Below, piece after piece: positions 54,496 to 61,959 of a stretch of 64,000 nt of DNA. A program made the translations under genes and the position numbers. The stretch covers positions 1 to 64,000 of the forward strand of contig JBAXNR010000002.1 of NCBI GenBank assembly GCA_037133675.1, written 5' to 3'. Numbering within the stretch: position 1 is the first letter of the stretch; every line of letters begins with the position of its first letter. Origin of the DNA: UBA4132 sp037133675 (GTDB lineage Bacteria > Pseudomonadota > Gammaproteobacteria > Methylococcales > Methylomonadaceae). The notes below the pieces were generated by a model, which made no database searches, was not told where the DNA came from, and was given only the letters and a program-made list of their open reading frames with translations.

Positions 54496-55389
54496 ATATC
54501 GTCACACTTTTTAGGGTAATGACTTCAATGCTTTCCAAACCATCATTGTCCACGACTTTAACCGCGATGCAATATGTTCCTGCTTTAAATTTTTGGTTTT
54601 GTTTACCGATTTTATCGTTGACGATAGCAAAATTAAATTGTTGATTTTCATAAGACCAATCCCACGCATAAAACTCAATGCCTGCTTCGGATGTTCCTGT
54701 AGCGATAAATTCAATTTTGCGCAAGTTTTTAGCATCCAAACCACAATTATTGAATGCTACGCTTAGCGTGGGCTTTTTGGCAATCGGAATAATGTCTTCC
54801 ACTTTGAGCAATTGAATGATGATATTTTCCTGATTTTTTAACCGCGCCACTTCTTGAGTCGCACCTTTGCCAAAACTAAAGGCGATAATCACCCCGTAAA
54901 TTTTATTTTGGAATCCAAACTCATGAGTTTGGACTCCGTAATAGCGGCGACACGCGGATAGGAAATTATCAATCACATTGCGCCCGATATTGTCTGAGCG
55001 TTTCACTTGAATGGGTGTGCCGTCTTTGGTTTTGCCGTCTAAGCCTAAATCGTTGCGTTGCTTGATGTTGCTCATACCGCCAATTTGCTGGACGATAAAT
55101 TTTTCAAATTCAAAGGTATCTTTGTAGTGCAGGGTGTCGTAGTCGTATTTATGCAGTTGTACGGTGAAGGGCTTGGCAAATAGATCCATTTGCTTTTTCT
55201 GTAAGCGAAATTCGGTGACTTTAATTGCCGATACCGATGAATCTATGCCTATCCATTGGCGGTTTAATCTATCGGCAACGGCTACCGTTGTGCCGCCGCC
55301 GTTGAATGGGTCTAGGATGATGTCCTCTTCGTTGCTGGCACATTCAATAATACGTTTAAGTAAGGCTTCGGGTTTTTGGGTGGGATTAA
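54482..55389 (-). pseudogene. 3' remnant of a DNA methylase fused to an Mrr-like nuclease
   Basis: The frame opens with NPTQKPEALLKRIIECASNE, then IILDPFNGGGTTVAVADRLN (SAM-binding motif of a beta-class DNA methylase), continues in frame through RLQKKQMDLFAKPFT, and ends in an endonuclease domain with LGLDGKTKDGTPIQVKRSDN (PD-(D/E)XK, D...QVK). The catalytic DPPY region and target domain are missing: upstream of NPTQ the sequence turns into a palindromic repeat (55390-55422) and a stop codon. An internal ATG at 55189 could still give a 235-residue nuclease-domain protein. That version carries an in-frame palindrome insert (GVQTHEFGFQ). Confidence 0.8.
54910..54937. repeat. 28-bp palindrome inserted in the nuclease frame
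   Basis: GGAATCCAAACTCA-TGAGTTTGGACTCC, self-complementary except for one pair. It adds about ten residues (VQTHEFGFQN) between RRYYG and KIYGVIIAFSFGKG, where related nucleases run directly on. The half-site GGAGTCCAAAC also occurs within the 171-bp element of the MmeI-like gene. Confidence 0.75.
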
Positions 55390-55422
55390 CCGTTCGCCCT
55401 GAGCTTGTCGAAGGGTGAACGG
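55390..55422. repeat. Palindromic repeat CCGTTCGCCCTGAGCTTGTC
   Basis: CCGTTC(G/A)CCCT...AGGGTGAACGG stem with GAGCTTGTCGA in the loop. It shares its core with 47646-47746. It lies exactly where homology of the truncated methylase ends, so it marks the deletion or insertion junction. Confidence 0.8.
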
Positions 55423-55495
55423 CTTAACCTTAATCAGAAACTCGTCATAACTAAATGCTCTGTCTACTTAAGTTTGTACTCCTAAAAGCAAGGAA

Positions 55496-56326
55496 TTATT
55501 TTTGTTGTTCGTGGTAATCACCAAACTCAATTTGTTTGCCATTCGCAGGGGCTTTAAAGTCAAATGTCGAGGCTTTTAGCTTAGGATCTAATTTCCAGTC
55601 AGCAAATTCAACTAGAAAACTAGGGCGTTTTTCCACTTGTCTATAAGTCATGGCTAAACGTAGCGGTACGGCTTTTTCACCTTTCGCTATCCAAATTTCC
55701 CAGTCGATAGTGGGTTCTCGATACGCGAAATGTTCAACAGGAACGCCGTTTACCATTGACTCTCCGACCACTGTCGCATCGGTTAGGTTTTTAGTCATCA
55801 CCGCGTAAGGGTCACTGTACATAAGATCAGCTGAGGGAAAGTTGACTTGTGCCTTGGTCATGACGTAATTCAACATTTCATCAATGTTGGTCAGTGGGGT
55901 AGACACCGCATAGATATTATTTTCGGTATCAATCGCCGATGCCTTTGCGCCATCAAAATAAAGATGAAGTGTGGGCGAATCGCCTGAGACCTTCATGTGT
56001 AGTTTATTAGGACGTTGTAAAGCAAGCTCCGCTTCTGTAAAGAAGGTAACGAACTGCCCTGTTTCCGATTGCAATTCAATAGCACTCTTGGAACGATAAC
56101 TAAAACTGTTGCTGGCAACCAGCTTGTCACTCATTTGTTTAAGTCTATCCAATGCGTATTGCTCAACGACTGGAGCGGGTTCTGGTTCATAGGCGGGCTT
56201 AGCAACAGGTTTTGTCGCGGCTTGACTTGGCGCAGTAACCGCTTTTTTTTCTGATTGTGTTGCGCAACCTTGCAGGGTGAGTGCTGTTACCACTAACAGT
56301 AACGAAATTTTTTTAGCATTTTTCAT
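55496..56326 (-). CDS. DUF2092 family lipoprotein
   Basis: 276 residues, with lipobox LQGC (Cys about 21) and then a Pro/Ala-rich linker. ALDRLKQMSDKLVASNSFSY and RPNKLHMKVSGDSPTLHLYF are typical of the DUF2092 family, which has a LolA/LolB-like fold. Hence possibly a lipid- or lipoprotein-binding envelope protein. It is 42 bp after the small Gly-rich gene at 56369 and may share its transcript. Confidence 0.8.
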   Translation of the reverse strand: MKNAKKISLLLVVTALTLQGCATQSEKKAVTAPSQAATKPVAKPAYEPEPAPVVEQYALDRLKQMSDKLVASNSFSYRSKSAIELQSETGQFVTFFTEAELALQRPNKLHMKVSGDSPTLHLYFDGAKASAIDTENNIYAVSTPLTNIDEMLNYVMTKAQVNFPSADLMYSDPYAVMTKNLTDATVVGESMVNGVPVEHFAYREPTIDWEIWIAKGEKAVPLRLAMTYRQVEKRPSFLVEFADWKLDPKLKASTFDFKAPANGKQIEFGDYHEQQK

Positions 56327-56368
56327 GTTAAGTTCTCTCTATAAAGTAATGATGACTTGTTTCAGCAA

Positions 56369-56917
56369 TTAATAAGGTGCTGGCACAACTTGATAATAGC
56401 CAGAGTAAGGTCTCATCCAACTTGAACCACATTGAAAGTATTGAATGCCATTAACGTTAGCACTTGCGCAACCACCAGGTAGGCTGTTTAAGTTAGTACC
56501 AATCGCTATTGATGCGGGTTGTTGTACGACCACAGTCGTAGTAGCGGGTTGACTAGACTTAGCCGCCGCTGAGCCTACCATTGCGCCAACTGCCAAACCA
56601 GCCACCGCCGCACCTGCAACCTGACCGCCGCTATAGTGATTATCGTTATAATAAGCACCACCACGATAGCCATAAGCAGGAACAGGAGCGCGATAAGCAC
56701 CTCCGCCATGATAACCACCACCATGCACCGCTGCTGTATTACCGCCAGGTCCACGAACAACCGCATTACCCGTATTACGATTCCAAGCAGCAGCACCGCC
56801 ATTTGCGCCACGCGCCACCCCAGCACCACCTGCCCCAGCCGCTCGCCACGCATAACTTGGCAATGATATGAGAGTCAAGCAAGTGGCTGTGACCAGAATA
56901 CACTTTTTATTTAACAT
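56369..56917 (-). CDS. Secreted Gly/Ala/Tyr-rich protein
   Basis: 182 residues with a signal peptide ending SYAW or nearby. The first half is Gly-rich, including AAAWNRNTGNAVVRGPGGNT and repeated Gly-Tyr-His-Gly. A hydrophobic Ala/Gly segment (AGAAVAGLAVGAMVGSAAA) sits in the middle, and the C-terminus has two Cys in GGCASANVNGIQYFQCGSSW. A related motif is present in 45359-45730. Function unknown; often next to DUF2092 genes in my recollection. Confidence 0.65.
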   Translation of the reverse strand: MLNKKCILVTATCLTLISLPSYAWRAAGAGGAGVARGANGGAAAWNRNTGNAVVRGPGGNTAAVHGGGYHGGGAYRAPVPAYGYRGGAYYNDNHYSGGQVAGAAVAGLAVGAMVGSAAAKSSQPATTTVVVQQPASIAIGTNLNSLPGGCASANVNGIQYFQCGSSWMRPYSGYYQVVPAPY

Positions 56918-57033
56918 AACTTTTACTCCTACAAAAATGACTGTGTGATTTGGTTCAAAAACAAAAATTGTCGCACCGTTTATGCCAGCTTAGCATTATT
57001 GTCACTAAGCTGGCAGTTTAACAAAACCTCCTG

Positions 57034-59580
57034 TTACTGACTGGTTTGATTTTCGCGCTGAGCTTGTTCGAGCTTTTTAATATCGTCAGGACTCAACGTT
57101 GGTCGATCAATGGTCAGGGTAATTTTGTCGAGTTTTCCTGTGAACGCAAATGGCGATTGATAGTCTTTGTCATCAACCCCTGTCAGGGTATCAGAGCCAA
57201 TGTCTAATGCCTCATCCCACTGTAGAGCTATTGGTAGCGTGTGTTCCATCTTCTGTTCTGCAACCACTTTACCATCCACCTTAAGTACCCCTGTACCGCC
57301 TTGACCGATACCACTCATACTGTTAAAAGCAATCGTCCCCACGCCCAAACCGTCATATTTGAAGTCGAACTCTACGGTATGCTTACCCGCTGTCAGAGCC
57401 TCTGGAGCTTCCCAACGGACACGTTTCAGATTCACTAAATTCCAAGTGAATACGGGTTTATTTTTCAGCACATAAAAGCCATAACCGCCAAATCGTCCGC
57501 CTTGCGTAACCAACATACCTTCTGCACCGCTATCGGGTATTTCAATATCGGCTTTAAAGTTATAGGAGACATTGAGAATACTGGGCGCGTCACCATTGGG
57601 TGTGCCTGTGAGTGGTTGCGTCCAAGTGAACACATTCCGTCCTGCGGTAATGCTGGGGCGTGGCGTAATCATACGAGACGCAACTGACGCATCCAGCGGT
57701 AATACTTGGTATTTTTTCGCCTCTTCCCAGAAAATTTTCTCCAGTTCTTTGAGCTTGGCTGGATTCTTATCAGCAATGTCGTCGAATTGTGTCCAATCTT
57801 TAGATAAATCGTAAAGCTCCCACGGAAAGCCAGCAGGGTCTTGACTGATTTGTTTATCCACTACCCAAGGCGGACGCATTACTTTGGTACTGGCAATCCA
57901 GCCTTCGTGATAAATCGCGTGGTCACCGAACATTTCAAAATATTGGGTTTTGTGTTTCGATGGTACATCTGCATTGGCTTTATCAAAGGTATAAGCTAAG
58001 CTGACCCCTTCGATTGGACTTTGCTTGATACCATCAACGACTTCAGGCTGTTTAATCTGCGCGGCTTCTAGGATGGTTGGTACGATGTCGATGACATGAT
58101 GGAACTGGTTGCGAATGCCGCCTTTATCTTTAATCACTTTCGGCCACATAATCGCCATACCTTGTCTAGTACCGCCAAAGTGTGAAGCCACCTGCTTAGT
58201 CCACGAGAACGGCGTACTGAATGCCCACGACCAAGGTGTTGCCATGTGGTTGTAGGTTTGATCTGAACCCCACACATCATAGAAATATTTGAGCTGATCG
58301 TCTACGGGTACGTTGACACCGTTGAACATGGCGACTTCGTTGGGTGTGCCATTCATTGTTCCCTCAGCACTGCCGCCGTTATCACCACTGATGTAAATAA
58401 CCAGCGTATTATCCAATTTGCCCATGTCTTCAATGGCTTGAATGACCCGCCCAATTTCGTGGTCGGTATATGCCAGATAAGCGGCAAACACATCGACTTG
58501 GCGAATAAATAGCTTCTTTTCATCAGCCGTGAGTGTATCCCAGTCTTTTAATAAATCCTTGGGCCACGGAGTCATCTTGGCATCAGCAGGAATTACGCCT
58601 AATTTCTTCTGATTTTCAAATATCTGCTCGCGGAGTTGATTCCAGCCTTTGTCGAACAATTTCAGCTTGCTGATTTTTTCTATCCATTCGGGGGTCGCGT
58701 GGTGCGGTGCATGAACACCTCCTGGTGCGTATTTGATGAAGAAGGGTTGTTCTGGCGACAGTGCGTTGATGCGGTTTATGTATTCGATAGCATCGTCTGC
58801 CATTGCCGTCGTTAAATTCCAGCCTTTTTTACCAATGAACGGATAAATTTGTGTGGTGTTGCGGAATAAATTGGGTTCCCATTGATTGGCATCACCGCCC
58901 ATGAAACCATAGAAATACTCGAAGCCCATGCCGATAGGCCATTGGTCAAACGGACCATCTTGACTGGTTTGAAAAGCGGGGGTGTTGTGTTCTTTGCCGA
59001 ACCAAGAGGTGCGATAGCCATTGTCTTTGAGCATCCGCCCGATGGTTGCCTTATCACGAGTAATGATGCTGTTGTAACCAGGATAGCCCGTCGCCTGTTC
59101 TGAAACGGCACCGAAGCCAACTGAGTGGTGATTACGTCCCGTAATCAGTGCCGCACGAGTGGGTGAACACAAGGCAGTGGAATGAAAGTTAGTGTAGCGT
59201 AGACCGTTAGTAGCGATACGATCCAGCGTCGGGGTTGGAACGACACCGCCGAAGGTAGAGGGTGTGCCGTAGCCCACGTCGTCAGTGATAATCAACAGGA
59301 CATTGGGCGCGTCTTTAGGCGGCGTAATACGCGCTGGCCAATACGCTTGTGATTGTGCGGCATTACGCTCTATTTTGCCGCCAAATTTCGGCGGGGGTGC
59401 AGGTAACTGTTTACCGTCAATCGTAGTCGTGGCACTGGGTGATCCCAATGTACCCGTTGTTTGTACTGAATCTATGCTAGGTTTGTCGGGCGTTTTTTTT
59501 GCCCATGCTTGATGTGTAACGGCGATACCTATTAGCACCGCTGAAATTATCAACACAGTGCTGATTTGTTGGTGTTTCAT
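57034..59580 (-). CDS. Periplasmic formylglycine-dependent arylsulfatase
   Basis: 848 residues from ATG 59580 (MKHQQISTVLII). A signal peptide is cleaved after AWA. Sulfatase motifs: NVLLIITDDVGYGTPSTFGG (metal ligands), STALCSPTRAALITGRNHHS with Cys138 of CSPTR as the residue converted to formylglycine, and VIYISGDNGGSAEGTMNGTP (metal site). A C-terminal beta domain follows. A maturation enzyme (FGE or anSME) must be encoded elsewhere. Neighbour of an outer-membrane channel-like gene. Confidence 0.9.
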   Translation of the reverse strand: MKHQQISTVLIISAVLIGIAVTHQAWAKKTPDKPSIDSVQTTGTLGSPSATTTIDGKQLPAPPPKFGGKIERNAAQSQAYWPARITPPKDAPNVLLIITDDVGYGTPSTFGGVVPTPTLDRIATNGLRYTNFHSTALCSPTRAALITGRNHHSVGFGAVSEQATGYPGYNSIITRDKATIGRMLKDNGYRTSWFGKEHNTPAFQTSQDGPFDQWPIGMGFEYFYGFMGGDANQWEPNLFRNTTQIYPFIGKKGWNLTTAMADDAIEYINRINALSPEQPFFIKYAPGGVHAPHHATPEWIEKISKLKLFDKGWNQLREQIFENQKKLGVIPADAKMTPWPKDLLKDWDTLTADEKKLFIRQVDVFAAYLAYTDHEIGRVIQAIEDMGKLDNTLVIYISGDNGGSAEGTMNGTPNEVAMFNGVNVPVDDQLKYFYDVWGSDQTYNHMATPWSWAFSTPFSWTKQVASHFGGTRQGMAIMWPKVIKDKGGIRNQFHHVIDIVPTILEAAQIKQPEVVDGIKQSPIEGVSLAYTFDKANADVPSKHKTQYFEMFGDHAIYHEGWIASTKVMRPPWVVDKQISQDPAGFPWELYDLSKDWTQFDDIADKNPAKLKELEKIFWEEAKKYQVLPLDASVASRMITPRPSITAGRNVFTWTQPLTGTPNGDAPSILNVSYNFKADIEIPDSGAEGMLVTQGGRFGGYGFYVLKNKPVFTWNLVNLKRVRWEAPEALTAGKHTVEFDFKYDGLGVGTIAFNSMSGIGQGGTGVLKVDGKVVAEQKMEHTLPIALQWDEALDIGSDTLTGVDDKDYQSPFAFTGKLDKITLTIDRPTLSPDDIKKLEQAQRENQTSQ

Positions 59581-59958
59581 AACGTTTCCTTTAGTTTCTG
59601 ATATTACGCACTGTCTGTTTGTAACGTCAGTTATAAACAAACTGCACCCGTTTTAATAGCGAATCGCCCGTTCAACATGAATGCCGAGCGTAGTTATAAA
59701 ATCAGTGGATCAAACAATCCACCTCTTCGTTCGCGTATATCATTGTCCTTTAGGAAAATAAAAAATACAAGCACCTAGAATGGGGTATTAATGGATATAA
59801 AATGGATATAAAAAGTACCCATTCAGGGCGGGGGAATACCTTAATATTTAGCGCATGAATAGGTATTTTTATGGCTATTTTGTCGTGCGTAACATCAGCT
59901 GTAGGTCGGAATAAGCCTGTTTGAGCGTAAGCGAAAACAGGCGTTTCCGACAAACCCT
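59581..59958. other. Spacer between sulfatase and channel genes
   Basis: About 380 bp without a supported gene. It contains an exact tandem duplication of ATGGATATAAA (59791-59801 and 59802-59812) and, at its right end, a hairpin GTCGGAATAAGCCTGTTT / AAAACAGGCGTTTCCGAC (59905-59951). A short open frame across it on the minus strand has no recognisable features. Confidence 0.5.
59905..59951. repeat. REP-like hairpin after the channel gene
   Basis: GTCGGAA...CCTGTTT and AAAACAGG...TTCCGAC arms around GAGCGTAAGCG. It lies 8 bp past the stop of the channel-like gene on the minus strand and may act as its terminator. The GGTCGGA...TCCGAC shape resembles a common proteobacterial extragenic repeat. 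Confidence 0.65.
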
Positions 59959-60864
59959 CTACAGCCCTTCCCCCCAGCGGTACTGCCAAGCAACGCTGAT
60001 TATGTCGTAGCTGCTACCTGTGCGTGAGTAGACACCTGTACTGCCGTTAAGTTTAATGGACATTTGTTTGCTGATGGGAAATGAAAAAGTACCCCCAACG
60101 CGCCAATTCTGCTGCATATTATCAGCCATATTACCGTCCATCGTAGTACGCCCGCCCGTGTAATAATTAGCATCAGCAGCCAGCCATATTCCTTTGCCGA
60201 AGTTATAGATAAGATGCCCTTGCATATTGTAGATGGGCTTTTGTGTTAGCGTGTCACCATGATAGGGCTGGTTGTTATTGGTAAAATTAAACATACCCGC
60301 AGCAAACTCAGCAGTTAAATCCCCCCATGCCTTAGAAACACCAATTTCAGGTTTGATAAACCAACGATTAGTACCAATATTCACTAGCTTTTCAGGGTTG
60401 TATTGCCCAGTAGGTACGCCAATAGCAAGACTAACACCGACAATAGTATCCTGCTTATAATTGACAAAGTCTTTCATTGATAGCGCGGGTGCGCCGTAAA
60501 GATTGACATACAAACGCACCATAGAATCGGTCAAGCCATTGACAGTTCTATTCCTTTGTTGACCGTCCACCTCTGCTGTCCCCGATGTCCAAGCCGCTGG
60601 AAGAATAATATCTACCTTGCCTGATTTACCCCAAAAATCCAATGAACGCGCATAAGCAAAGATCGCACTGTGGGTTTCCAGCTTAGCATTGTTAATCTGT
60701 AGAGCGGGTGCAAACGCAACATTACCTTTCATGTTAGAGTAACCCGCAATGACAAAATTGAGATCTTTGGGTATATTGGAATACGAGCGCGGATCCATAT
60801 CGGTCGCGTTTGCTGATAAAGTCGTCATTGCGAGCATAATTAGCAAACCTAGTCGAAAGGGCAT
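59959..60864 (-). CDS. Outer-membrane channel-like protein (phenol MetA-type)
   Basis: 301 residues from ATG 60864 (MPFRLGLLIMLAMTTLSANA, signal peptide), with AGGAGA 8 bp upstream. The mature part alternates short beta strands and ends with an aromatic-rich strand, DIISVAWQYRWGEGL, as in beta-barrels. GVSLAIGVPTGQYNPEKLVN and WFIKPEIGVSKAWGD are typical of the putative MetA-pathway/transporter family. Probably a passive outer-membrane channel; substrate unknown. Next to the sulfatase gene. Confidence 0.78.
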   Translation of the reverse strand: MPFRLGLLIMLAMTTLSANATDMDPRSYSNIPKDLNFVIAGYSNMKGNVAFAPALQINNAKLETHSAIFAYARSLDFWGKSGKVDIILPAAWTSGTAEVDGQQRNRTVNGLTDSMVRLYVNLYGAPALSMKDFVNYKQDTIVGVSLAIGVPTGQYNPEKLVNIGTNRWFIKPEIGVSKAWGDLTAEFAAGMFNFTNNNQPYHGDTLTQKPIYNMQGHLIYNFGKGIWLAADANYYTGGRTTMDGNMADNMQQNWRVGGTFSFPISKQMSIKLNGSTGVYSRTGSSYDIISVAWQYRWGEGL

Positions 60865-60968
60865 AAGGTCTCCTCTCTTGTTATATAATTTATCTATCAT
60901 TGCTCATCTCTTGCTGATTACCGACGAAGATAAGCCCCGCCCATACCAATCCAATTATGTTGCTGAGT

Positions 60969-61774
60969 TTACCAATAGCCTGTTAGCCCCATATAAGGAC
61001 CGTGCATTGTTATATCGGATGTTAAATCCGTTCCGTTTATTTGCACATTCAACATCTTGTAACCTGCTTCTACCGAAGCAGGAACATCAAACAGGCGAGT
61101 GCGATAACCAATTGTGCCAAGCGCGGAGCTGGTGAAATTCACTTTATCGACACCAAAACCACCGACGCTACCATCTACCAAAACATACCACTTGGGAGAA
61201 ATATCAACCATCACTCGACCACCTAACACAGGCGCGGTGACAGACTTGTTACTTGACACACTAACGCGTGCGAATTCTGCTTCATTACCCAACCAAAAAG
61301 TGCGCGCACCTGCATAGATGTCGAAGCTATAAGAACGCGGGTTTTCGCTCCAATTGCTGACACGTTACCCAATAGGCGGTAACTTGCGCCATATTCCATA
61401 ATACCCATGCGCATTGACACGCCTTTACTTTCACCCCTACTGACTTGGGGTCTAAAATCCAAGCCCATGTAACTACCGTCTAGGTAAAAGCCAAACCGAT
61501 CATAATAGGCGTTGAAATGTCCATTAAACGTCATCGGGAAATTACGCAACTTCCCCATAATATCGATGAAACTGGGGCTAGCCGATGTCTCAAACGGACC
61601 AGACGTGAAATTACCGTCTATGCGTGGCAACCACAAATAGGTATTGAGATCAAACGCCCACGGTTTTTTGACACTGACCTTATCGGTAGTTTCTGCACCG
61701 TGGACGTTAACAGTCATCGCTAATGCTGTCACAAGGATCAGCGATTTGAAACAGGGAGAAAATTTAGCTTTCAT
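60969..61774 (-). pseudogene. Outer-membrane beta-barrel protein, frameshifted
   Basis: The 5' part (from ATG 61774, signal peptide to VHG) reads ...FDLNTYLWLPRIDGNFTSG...YGASYRLLGNVSAIG and then leaves the frame. The match resumes one frame over as SENPRSYSFDIYAGARTFWL, GNEAEFARVSVSSN, and ends in GPYMGLTGYW. Joined, it would be about 265 residues of an OmpW/porin-like barrel, found beside similar genes. The shift lies within about 61350-61365. Either a real inactivation or an assembly error. Confidence 0.75.
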
Positions 61775-61959
61775 TTTGATCCTCTAATAATTTAGTAATT
61801 TAGTAGAATACTAATATATCAGATAAAGAATGTGGGAGGTATTCACTTTATCAGACACAAAATTAACTGTAGAATGCCAAAGCATCATAAAATAATATGG
61901 TTTATTTTATCCACAGTTAGCTATAGTTAGCGATGAGTCATGATAATCAATGAATAAAA

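Noticed and set aside
59750..59989. Short minus-strand ORF after the channel gene
   Set aside because: It reads through the REP-like hairpin and the A/T-rich spacer and overlaps the end of the channel gene; no family features.
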